Shown in pieces: positions 24,781 to 32,731 of a DNA stretch of 47,100 nt (the first letter of the stretch is position 1; the number at the start of each line of letters is the position of its first letter). The stretch covers positions 1-47,100 of the forward strand of contig JAZUFW010000012.1 of the NCBI GenBank assembly GCA_045640905.1, written 5' to 3'. The position numbers and the translations under genes were made by a program. Source of the DNA: JAILLW01 sp045640905. GTDB taxonomy: Bacteria > Bacillota > Clostridia > Lachnospirales > Lachnospiraceae. The notes beneath the pieces were generated by a model. The model had not been told where the DNA came from. It worked only from the letters and a program-made list of their open reading frames with translations, and did no database searches.

Positions 24781-27700
24781 TTAGACATCGGTATTGTCTA
24801 TATAATTCAGATTTTTCTTTGCGGTACTTAACATGAGCTTGATTCTGTTAAGCTGGTTAACTTCGGAAGCACCGGGATCATAGTCGATTGCAACTATATT
24901 TGATAAAGGATAGTGCTTTCTTAAGGATTTAATGACACCTTTTCCGACTACATGGTTCGGGAGACAACCGAAGGGCTGAGTACATACGATATTGTTAACA
25001 CCCATGTGAATAAGCTCAATCATTTCACCTGTCAGGAACCAGCCTTCACCTGTCTGATTTCCGATATCAACGATAGTTTTGGCATTTTTAACAGTATCGT
25101 AAATCGAAGAGGGCGGAACAAAATGCGTTGATTTGTCGAAAGCTTTATGAGCTTCTTTACGCAAAAATTCAATGCCCCATATTCCAAAGCGGGATATTAG
25201 TGCAGTCTTTTTTGACATACCTAAATGATCTGCTTTGTAAATCTGGTTATAGAAGCAATAGAGCAGGAAATCCAATAAATCAGGTACTACTGCTTCGGCG
25301 CCTTCGCTTTCGAGTAGTTCAACCAGATGATTGTTTCCTGCGGGAGCAAATTTAACCAATATTTCACCGACTATTCCGACGCGCGGTTTCTTTATATCCT
25401 TAATCGGAATGCTGTCGAATTCTTCAATCATCTCGCGACACATTTTTTTAAAGGTAAAGAAACTCATGTGCTTTTGCGAAACAAAGTCGACACACCGCTT
25501 AAGCCATTTTTGATGAACTTCGTTAACAGAGCCCGGAACTTCTTCGTAGGGACGCATCCTGTAAACGCATCGCATGAAAATATCTCCGAAAATGGCGGCA
25601 TAGATGCCTCGAACCAAAAAGTCGATGCTTAAATTAAATCCCGGATTGGTTTCAATACCACCCAAATTTAGTGAAATGACAGGAATTTGCGGCATGTTTG
25701 CCTTGATTAATGCTCGGCGAATGAAACCGACATAATTGGTGGCACGACATCCTCCGCCTGTCTGGGTCATAATAAGTGCCGTCTTATTTAAGTCGTATTT
25801 ACCGGAAAGCAGTGCATCCATCAGCTGTCCGACTACCAGCAAGGAAGGGTAGCAGGCATCATTATTTACGAACTTAAGTCCGGTATCTATGGCGCGACGT
25901 CCGTCATTATCCAAAATAACAAAGTTATAACCACACGCCTTAAAGGCAGCTTCGATAATGTCAAAATGAATAGGAGACATCTGCGGAGCCAAAATAGTGT
26001 AGTTTTCTTTCATCTCTTTTGTAAAGAGAACTCTGTTGTGAGCACTTGAACGAACAGAACGTTCTTTTTGCATTCTTTCTCTTACTTTAATAGCGCTTAA
26101 CAAAGAACGAATTCTGATTCGTGCAGCGCCCAGATTATTTACTTCATCAATCTTTAAGCAAGTGTATATTTTATCGCCGGAACTTAAGATGTCATTAACC
26201 TGGTCTGTTGTAACGGCATCGAGTCCGCAACCGAAAGAATTTAACTGAATCAAATCGATATTATCGACAGTCTTTACGAACGAAGCGGCGGCATAAAGTC
26301 TTGAGTGGTACATCCACTGGTCGGATACTATTAAGGGCCTGTCGCTTTTAACGAGATGAGACACGGAATCCTCTGTTAATACTGCTATATCATAGCTGTT
26401 AATCAGCTCGGGAATACCATGGTTGATCTCAGGATCGATATGATAGGGACGACCGGCCAATACGATACCGTGTTTGCCGGTTTTCTTTAAATATGCTATT
26501 ACTTCTTCGCCCTTTGCCTGCATGTCTTTGCGGGCGTTATTAAGTTCCTGCCATGCTTTATCGACAGCCTTAATAATTTCGGAAGAAGGAATCTCCTTAA
26601 ACTCGGCTATCAGGGAATCAGCAATGGACTTGGGACTTTTGAAGGACATAAACGGGTTTCTTAACCTGATTTTGCCACCGGTTATGTCTTCAACGTTATT
26701 TTTAATATTCTCCGAATATGAGGTAACAATCGGACAATTGTAATGGTTGTTTGATTCGCTAAATTCGTTTCTTTCGTAGAACAAGGCAGGGTAGAAAATA
26801 AAGTCTACCTTTTGAGAGATTAACCATTCGATGTGACCGTGAGCCAGCTTTGCCGGATAACATTCGGATTCACTGGGAATGGATTCAATACCGAGTTCGT
26901 AGATTTTTCTGTTTGATAAAGGCGAAAGAACTATGCTGTATTTTAATTCTTTAAAGAACGTAGCCCAGAAGGGGAAATTCTCGTACATATTGAGAACCCT
27001 GGGAATTCCTACGGTACCGCGTACGGCTTCTTCAACGGGAAGCGGCTCATAATCAAAGATTCTCTTTAACTTGTATTCAAACAGATTGGGTACGTTGTTT
27101 TCGTTCTTTTGCTTGCCGATACCGCGTTCGCAACGATTGCCGGAAATATATTGACGTCCGCCACTGAAGCGATTGATGGTTAATCGACAGCTGTTGGTAC
27201 AGCCTTTACATTTGGCCATCTGAGTTTCAAATTTCAGATTGATTATTTCGTCGAACGAAAGCATGGTAGTGGGTTCGTCTGCCGAATAATGTTCTCTGGC
27301 TATTAAGGCAGCACCGAAAGCACCCATGATACCTGCTATGTCAGGACGTATTGCTTCACATCCTGCTATTTTTTCGAAAGAACGAAGAACGGCATTATTG
27401 TAAAAAGTACCGCCCTGAACGACTATATTCTTTCCGAGTTCTGAAGCGTCGGAAACTTTAATAACTTTAAATAACGCGTTTTTAATAACTGAATAAGCCA
27501 AACCTGCACTGATATCCTGAACGGAAGCGCCTTCTTTTTGCGCCTGCTTTACTTTTGAATTCATAAAAACAGTACATCTGGTTCCCAAATCAATGGGATG
27601 CTCCGCAAACAAAGCGGCTTTGGCGAAATCCTCGACGGAATAATTCAAAGATTTGGCAAAGGTTTCGATAAAAGAACCGCAGCCCGAAGAACATGCTTCG

Positions 27701-29028
27701 TTAAGCAGAACGGAATCAACGGTTTTGTTTTTGATTTTGATGCATTTCATATCCTGACCGCCGATATCCAAAATGCAATCGACATTGGGATTGAAGAAAG
27801 AAGCGGCATAATAGTGGGCTACGGTTTCAACTTCGCCTTCATCGAGCAAAAAGGCTGCTTTCATCAGGCTTTCACCGTATCCGGTAGAGCAGGAACGAAC
27901 TATTTTTACTCCGGGAGGAAGGATCTCTTTGATCTCGGCGATTGAACGAATTGCGGTTTTCAGAGGAGAACCGTCGTTGCCGGAATAGAAGGAATACAAT
28001 AATTCCCCGTTTTCACCGACCAAAGCAACTTTGGTGGTAGTTGAGCCGGCATCGATTCCCAGAAAGGCATTTCCTGTGTATGAATCAAGAACACCTTTTG
28101 TTACGGTAGCTTTTTTATGTCTTTCTTCGAAAGCGGTGAACTCTTCTTTTGATGCAAAGAGAGGTTCCATTCTTTCTACTTCGAATTCCATTTTGATGTT
28201 TGAAGATAACTTTCCTACCATTTCATCCATCGAATAGCTGACTTCGTCCGTTGCATTCATGGCAGAACCAATGGCAGCGAAAAGGTGTGAGTTATTTACG
28301 TCGATGGTGTGTTCTTCATCAAGCTTTAATGTTCTTATGAAAGCGGCTTTTAATTCGGATAAAAAGTGAAGAGGACCGCCCAGAAAAGCCACATGGCCGC
28401 GAATGGGTTTACCGCAGGCAAGTCCCGAAATGGTCTGATTTACGACAGCCTGGAAAATGGATGCGGACAAATCTTCCTTGGTGGCTCCTTCGTTTATCAG
28501 GGGCTGAATATCGGATTTCGCAAATACACCGCATCTGGCTGCAATTGTATATAACGATGAATAGTTCTTGGCGTATTCGTTAAGTCCCGAAGCGTCTGTT
28601 TGAATAAGTGAAGCCATTTGGTCGATGAAAGAACCTGTACCTCCGGCACAGATACCGTTCATTCGCTGTTCAACGTTTCCATCTTCGAAATATATTATTT
28701 TGGCATCTTCACCACCCAATTCAATGGCAACATCTGTCTTGGGAGCAATTTCTTTAAGCGCCGTGGCAACAGCTATAACCTCTTGTACAAAAGGAACTTT
28801 GAGGTGATTTGCCAGTGTCAAACCGCCGGACCCCGTAATCATGGGGTAAAGAGTGATATTACCGAGTTTGCTTTGCGCATCTTTGAGCAAAGACAGAAGA
28901 GTGTTTCGAATATCAGCAAAATGTCTTTGATAATCGGAAAACAAAATTTCGTTGTTTTCGTTTAAAATTGCTATTTTTACGGTCGTGGAACCGATATCAA
29001 TACCGAGTGTGCAATTTAATTTTTCCAT
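24781..29028 (-). CDS. Double acyl-CoA dehydratase activase-like protein
   Basis: This 1415-residue cytoplasmic protein contains two BcrAD/BadFG-type ASKHA ATPase modules. The first (about 5-260) has GIDIGSTTVK and candidate cluster cysteines Cys127 and Cys166. The second (about 322-590) has GIDAGSTTTK, Cys446/Cys450 and Cys485. DUF2229-like and HgdB-like regions follow (about 600-1400), with Cys clusters such as CKGCTNSC. In true systems an activase ATPase transfers an electron to 2-hydroxyacyl-CoA dehydratase. This fused form is common in Clostridia, but its substrate is unknown. No dehydratase subunit or CoA-transferase gene lies nearby. It leads the operon with DUF4317 and radical SAM genes, and an AGGAAG site precedes the start. 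Confidence 0.9.
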   Translation of the reverse strand: MEKLNCTLGIDIGSTTVKIAILNENNEILFSDYQRHFADIRNTLLSLLKDAQSKLGNITLYPMITGSGGLTLANHLKVPFVQEVIAVATALKEIAPKTDVAIELGGEDAKIIYFEDGNVEQRMNGICAGGTGSFIDQMASLIQTDASGLNEYAKNYSSLYTIAARCGVFAKSDIQPLINEGATKEDLSASIFQAVVNQTISGLACGKPIRGHVAFLGGPLHFLSELKAAFIRTLKLDEEHTIDVNNSHLFAAIGSAMNATDEVSYSMDEMVGKLSSNIKMEFEVERMEPLFASKEEFTAFEERHKKATVTKGVLDSYTGNAFLGIDAGSTTTKVALVGENGELLYSFYSGNDGSPLKTAIRSIAEIKEILPPGVKIVRSCSTGYGESLMKAAFLLDEGEVETVAHYYAASFFNPNVDCILDIGGQDMKCIKIKNKTVDSVLLNEACSSGCGSFIETFAKSLNYSVEDFAKAALFAEHPIDLGTRCTVFMNSKVKQAQKEGASVQDISAGLAYSVIKNALFKVIKVSDASELGKNIVVQGGTFYNNAVLRSFEKIAGCEAIRPDIAGIMGAFGAALIAREHYSADEPTTMLSFDEIINLKFETQMAKCKGCTNSCRLTINRFSGGRQYISGNRCERGIGKQKNENNVPNLFEYKLKRIFDYEPLPVEEAVRGTVGIPRVLNMYENFPFWATFFKELKYSIVLSPLSNRKIYELGIESIPSESECYPAKLAHGHIEWLISQKVDFIFYPALFYERNEFSESNNHYNCPIVTSYSENIKNNVEDITGGKIRLRNPFMSFKSPKSIADSLIAEFKEIPSSEIIKAVDKAWQELNNARKDMQAKGEEVIAYLKKTGKHGIVLAGRPYHIDPEINHGIPELINSYDIAVLTEDSVSHLVKSDRPLIVSDQWMYHSRLYAAASFVKTVDNIDLIQLNSFGCGLDAVTTDQVNDILSSGDKIYTCLKIDEVNNLGAARIRIRSLLSAIKVRERMQKERSVRSSAHNRVLFTKEMKENYTILAPQMSPIHFDIIEAAFKACGYNFVILDNDGRRAIDTGLKFVNNDACYPSLLVVGQLMDALLSGKYDLNKTALIMTQTGGGCRATNYVGFIRRALIKANMPQIPVISLNLGGIETNPGFNLSIDFLVRGIYAAIFGDIFMRCVYRMRPYEEVPGSVNEVHQKWLKRCVDFVSQKHMSFFTFKKMCREMIEEFDSIPIKDIKKPRVGIVGEILVKFAPAGNNHLVELLESEGAEAVVPDLLDFLLYCFYNQIYKADHLGMSKKTALISRFGIWGIEFLRKEAHKAFDKSTHFVPPSSIYDTVKNAKTIVDIGNQTGEGWFLTGEMIELIHMGVNNIVCTQPFGCLPNHVVGKGVIKSLRKHYPLSNIVAIDYDPGASEVNQLNRIKLMLSTAKKNLNYIDNTDV

Positions 29029-29073
29029 ACAATTACTTCCTCTTTATATATGTTTCATCAAATCAACTTATGT

Positions 29074-29103
29074 ATAATATCATAAAAGAGTGTCTATTTC
29101 CAA
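29074..29103 (-). promoter_or_regulatory. Promoter of the activase operon
   Basis: On the minus strand TTGGAA (29098-29103) and TATTAT (29074-29079) are 18 bases apart with TGA before the -10. It lies in the divergent gap of about 140 bases shared with the DUF5722 gene. A plus-strand TTAAAAT near 29112 may serve the other direction. Confidence 0.5.
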
Positions 29104-29168
29104 TAAATGTGTTAAAATATATTGGCGTAAATTGAAAATGGTTAGAAATACGGAAGGAAATGAAATAT

Positions 29169-30614
29169 ATGAAAATTTCAAAAAGAGTATTAAGTCTGTT
29201 GTTTGCAGTATCGCTTGCATTTATTTGTGTGGTAACACCTGTTGATGCTTCTGCAGCAAACGTTACAGATCCCAATTCGGTAAATAACAGTTCGTCTTCG
29301 GCGGTTATAGTTGGAGCGGATATTGTAGTGTCTGCTACATTTCCGAGTAAACCTTCATCCGATGACGGTAAAGTATATTTATTTGAATTAAGAACGTATC
29401 ATTACGGAATACCTGACGGAGCACAGCCTGTTGCATCGTGTGCTGCTGCATCTTCGGTCAGCCTGTCTATTCCGCTTGATCATAATGACGGCGTTCCGAG
29501 ACTTTATAACAAATTCGTTTATGCCGTTAAAAGAGGGGGAGTATGGACATTGATTAATAATGCCCAGTATGTATCAAACCCCGAGGTGCTTTCTACAAAT
29601 AAAAGAACGAGAGTAGAGCGTCCCTTAAAGGCTATGCAACACGGAAATATTGCAAACGTATGCTTAAACGGAGCGGGAGATGCCAATCCGAACTATTCCG
29701 ATTTACACATGGTAGTGTATACGGATGTACGCGATTCGGTATGCTCTGATGCATCATGCAGAAACGGTTCGGGGGATTCACATCCCATCAAAGCCAATCC
29801 CATAAATCAGTATATGTTGAACGCAAATGATGATGCCGGAATCAATGCATTAATCGCAGACATGACTCATTATGCATCGGTATCATGGACTCAGGATTAT
29901 GTTATCGGAAACGAAGTTAATGAACGTTGCTGGAACTACATGCCTTACTGTGACTGGGATACATATGTAAATAAGTATATTCAGGCATTCAGAGTATGTT
30001 ATACGGCTATCAAAGCAAATAATGCATGTGCAAATGTTTATACCAGTATCGATCAGGTATGGGACAAGAATGCAAACAGTTTTGAATATATAGACGGTAA
30101 AGATTTTCTTTCAATGTTTAACACCAAGATTAAGCAGAACGGTAATATTGATTGGAATTTGACCATTCATCCTTATCCCAATCCGCTGTACTATCCTAAA
30201 TTCTGGGATATGTCAGGCGTTGCTAACGGCTCAATGTATACAGCGCAGGTTAAAAACGATCAGGTTTTGACATTCTTGAATCTGTCTGCCGTAACCAATG
30301 TTATGACACAATCGTCATATTTGTCGCCTAAAGGAACAGTCAGAGATATTATTATCAGTGAAATAGGAATGGGATCAAATGCAGGTGTAGAAGCTCAGGC
30401 GGCTGCATTGTGTGCTTCATGGGCAGCATTCGAACGTAACCCTTACGTTACACAATATCTGTATCTGGAATATGATGTTAACGGATTTTATCCTACGTTA
30501 ACAGGAAAGGCCCGTGAGTGTTACGACGCTATGGGCACCCCCAAGGAAGGCGAGTATATGAGCTGGGCTATGGGTGTTATTGGAATTAATGATTGGTCTC
30601 AGGTTCTTCGGTAG
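29169..30614 (+). CDS. Secreted DUF5722 protein, glycosidase-like
   Basis: This protein has 481 residues. A signal peptide (KISKRVLSLLFAVSLAFICVV, cleavage near DASAA) indicates secretion. The rest fits the DUF5722 family, a TIM-barrel related to clan A glycosidases. Two Glu in clan A-like settings are visible: YVIGNEVNE (acid/base) and IISEIGMG (nucleophile), residues 252 and 401 when counted from the ATG at 29160. Substrate is unknown. The start is ambiguous: GGAAGG at 29152-29157 is too close to 29160 and somewhat far from 29169, and I prefer 29169. It leads a dense plus-strand gene array, and the next gene begins 3 bases after its stop. Confidence 0.82.
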   Translation: MKISKRVLSLLFAVSLAFICVVTPVDASAANVTDPNSVNNSSSSAVIVGADIVVSATFPSKPSSDDGKVYLFELRTYHYGIPDGAQPVASCAAASSVSLSIPLDHNDGVPRLYNKFVYAVKRGGVWTLINNAQYVSNPEVLSTNKRTRVERPLKAMQHGNIANVCLNGAGDANPNYSDLHMVVYTDVRDSVCSDASCRNGSGDSHPIKANPINQYMLNANDDAGINALIADMTHYASVSWTQDYVIGNEVNERCWNYMPYCDWDTYVNKYIQAFRVCYTAIKANNACANVYTSIDQVWDKNANSFEYIDGKDFLSMFNTKIKQNGNIDWNLTIHPYPNPLYYPKFWDMSGVANGSMYTAQVKNDQVLTFLNLSAVTNVMTQSSYLSPKGTVRDIIISEIGMGSNAGVEAQAAALCASWAAFERNPYVTQYLYLEYDVNGFYPTLTGKARECYDAMGTPKEGEYMSWAMGVIGINDWSQVLR

Positions 30615-30617
30615 TTT

Positions 30618-31532
30618 ATGCAAGGTAGTTTTGAAAAGAAATTCGGAAAATATGCGATAAAAAATTTATCGCTAATAATGATTATTATGTATGCTGTCGG
30701 GTATTTAATTGAAAAATTAATACCCGGCATTATGCCGTATTTATATCTTAATCCGGCCATGATTATACACGGCTTCCAAATCTGGAGAATATTTACGTGG
30801 CTTCTTGTTCCGCCGGATTCATTCACGTTTTTGACGCTTCTTGTCCTGTATTTTTATTATTCGATAGGAACGTCTCTTGAATATGCCTGGGGTAATTACA
30901 GATATAATGTGTACATTTTTTCAGGCTTCATTTTTACTGTAGTTGCCGCATTCTTGATGTACGGATTTACGGTTATTATTGGTACAGATATTTTGTGGAC
31001 GGCACCAAGTATTTATCCGGCTGCGTTTACGACGTATTTTGTTAACATGTCGATATTCCTGGCATATGCAACAACATTCCCGGATCATCAGATACTTTTA
31101 TTCTTTATTCTGCCTATCAGAGTTAAGTATCTGGGAGTTATCTACGGAGCAATTTTGGTTTATCAGTTGATAGAGTATATTATGCAGGGTTTGCTGTTCC
31201 TGCCGTTTGCGGTAGTGATTTTTGCATCCTTACTTAACTTCCTGATCTATTTCCTCACTGCGAGGAAAAAGACCAGGTTTAACAGCTCCTATATTGGCAG
31301 AACGCCGGGATACAGATTCCAAAAGAAGAAAGTCGATACCAATGATTCGGGTTCCGGAAATTCGGGCTTTGCACAAAAAAAGAACGCAAATGTCGTAACA
31401 CGACACAAATGCGCCGTATGCGGTGCTACTGAAATTACCAACCCCGATTATCAGTTCAGATTCTGCAGTAAATGTAACGGTAATTATGAATACTGCGAAA
31501 AGCATATTTTTACGCATAAACATGTGGAGTAA
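30618..31532 (+). CDS. Rhomboid/Derlin-like membrane protein with C-terminal zinc ribbon
   Basis: This 304-residue protein has about six transmembrane helices (residues 15-215). The layout resembles the rhomboid superfamily: a WR-type motif (QIWRIFTWLL) and a GTSLEYAWG segment. The catalytic GxSG Ser and His pair is not visible, so it is probably a Derlin-like pseudoprotease. Residues about 262-304 form a cytoplasmic metal-binding tail with CAVC, CSKC and a Cys/His-rich end. Function is unknown. It is 3 bases from each neighbour (DUF5722 upstream, sigma-like downstream). Confidence 0.78.
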   Translation: MQGSFEKKFGKYAIKNLSLIMIIMYAVGYLIEKLIPGIMPYLYLNPAMIIHGFQIWRIFTWLLVPPDSFTFLTLLVLYFYYSIGTSLEYAWGNYRYNVYIFSGFIFTVVAAFLMYGFTVIIGTDILWTAPSIYPAAFTTYFVNMSIFLAYATTFPDHQILLFFILPIRVKYLGVIYGAILVYQLIEYIMQGLLFLPFAVVIFASLLNFLIYFLTARKKTRFNSSYIGRTPGYRFQKKKVDTNDSGSGNSGFAQKKNANVVTRHKCAVCGATEITNPDYQFRFCSKCNGNYEYCEKHIFTHKHVE

Positions 31533-31535
31533 TTT

Positions 31536-32291
31536 ATGGTTAATAACGAACAGAAATTTGCCCAAATATTGGAAGATGTTAAATACACGGCCAAAGAAAA
31601 CGGTGGATATATTTCCGATGCCGAGGTAAAGGAATCCTTTGCAGGAATGGACCTTTCGGATGAACAGTTTGAATTGGTTTATGCATATTTAAAAGAACAC
31701 AACATCGGGATCAACGAACCGTTAAATGCCGATGAAAATATGTCCGAGGACGAGCAGGGCGTACTTAATGATTATTCAAAGCAGATAAAAGATGTGAGCG
31801 AATCATTAAATGAGGGGGAACTGCGTGCTTATATCATGCAGGCCATGAATAATGATGAGAATGCGAAATCAAAGATAGTATCTTTTTATCTTCCGAAAGT
31901 TATGGATATTGCGAGACTGTATGTTAATCAAGGCATTCCGTATGAAGACCTTTTGGGAGAAGGAAATTTGTCTTTGATGGAAGGCGTCAATATGCTAGGA
32001 GCATTGGAAAATCCGGATGAAGCCGAAGGTATGTTGATGAAAGTTATTATGGATGCCATGGAAGAAGCCGTTTCGGAAAACATGAGCGAAATCAAGACGG
32101 AAGAAGAGGTCGCCAAAAAGGTCAATGATGTAGCCGACAAGGCAAAGGCTTTGTCCGAAGAAATCGGCAGAAAAGTAACCGTTAAGGAATTGGCCGAGGA
32201 AAGCGACTTTACAGAAGAAGATATTATTGAAGCATATAAACTCAGCGGAAAGAAAATCGAGGATATAGAATACACTGATGAAGCTGATTGA
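31536..32291 (+). CDS. Truncated sigma-70-like protein
   Basis: This 251-residue acidic protein can be matched to a housekeeping sigma factor in order. Residues about 8-60 resemble region 1.1 (GGYISDAEV, LVYAYLKEHNIGI), 110-151 resemble regions 2.1-2.2 (IPYEDLLGEGNLSLMEGV, the core-binding surface), and 189-235 resemble region 3 (EEIGRKVTVKELAEE). Where region 2.3-2.4 should provide aromatic melting and -10 recognition residues it reads AEGMLMKVIMDAMEEAV, and region 4 is missing. It may bind core polymerase without recognising promoters. It overlaps the next gene by 14 bases. The similarity is read by eye, and the role is inference. Confidence 0.7.
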   Translation: MVNNEQKFAQILEDVKYTAKENGGYISDAEVKESFAGMDLSDEQFELVYAYLKEHNIGINEPLNADENMSEDEQGVLNDYSKQIKDVSESLNEGELRAYIMQAMNNDENAKSKIVSFYLPKVMDIARLYVNQGIPYEDLLGEGNLSLMEGVNMLGALENPDEAEGMLMKVIMDAMEEAVSENMSEIKTEEEVAKKVNDVADKAKALSEEIGRKVTVKELAEESDFTEEDIIEAYKLSGKKIEDIEYTDEAD

Positions 32292-32727
32292 TAATCTGAA
32301 AAACGGCAAAACAACATATGAACCATATAAATATGTGATGGCAGACACCTCGAATATTTATATCGGAGCCAAGTATACTTATGAAGATTTGCTCGAATCC
32401 GAAGATATCGGTTTCAAATTGAAATCCATTATTTCTCATTACATTTTGAAGGAATCGGATCCGCAGACTTCGCTTGAAAGCGAACTTTATTTTCTGACAG
32501 AGGACAGCTTTACTTATAAAACTTTTGAGCAGCTGAAAATTAAGATTAAGACGCAGGTATTAACGGAAAAGAAGAGTATTTTCGGCAAGACATCCGTTGC
32601 GTATAAAGAAAAGGTATATTCACTTAAGGAACTTGTTTCTATTAATTTGGCAAAAAAGAAAGGGATGGGCATGTGCATTTTTGAAATATCCGTTTCAAAA
32701 CTGGCACTGATGTCATTTACGGTTTAA
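32278..32727 (+). CDS. Small unknown protein coupled to the sigma-like gene
   Basis: This 149-residue protein has no recognised domain, signal peptide or helix of membrane length. It opens MKLIDNLKNGKTTYEPYKYVMADTS and ends in a beta-rich stretch (MCIFEISVSKLALMSFTV). It starts 14 bases before the end of the sigma-like gene, so the two are probably co-translated and may work together. The protease gene follows after 4 bases. I do not assign a function. Confidence 0.7.
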   Translation: MKLIDNLKNGKTTYEPYKYVMADTSNIYIGAKYTYEDLLESEDIGFKLKSIISHYILKESDPQTSLESELYFLTEDSFTYKTFEQLKIKIKTQVLTEKKSIFGKTSVAYKEKVYSLKELVSINLAKKKGMGMCIFEISVSKLALMSFTV

Positions 32728-32731
32728 GAAT

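Noticed and set aside
27598..28965. Plus-strand ORFs opposite the activase gene (27598-27945 and 28618-28965)
   Set aside because: They are shadows of the coding frame on the other strand, without ribosome binding sites or recognisable domains.
24781..29028. Functional 2-hydroxyglutaryl-CoA fermentation locus
   Set aside because: Only the activase-like fusion is present; dehydratase subunits and a CoA transferase are not.
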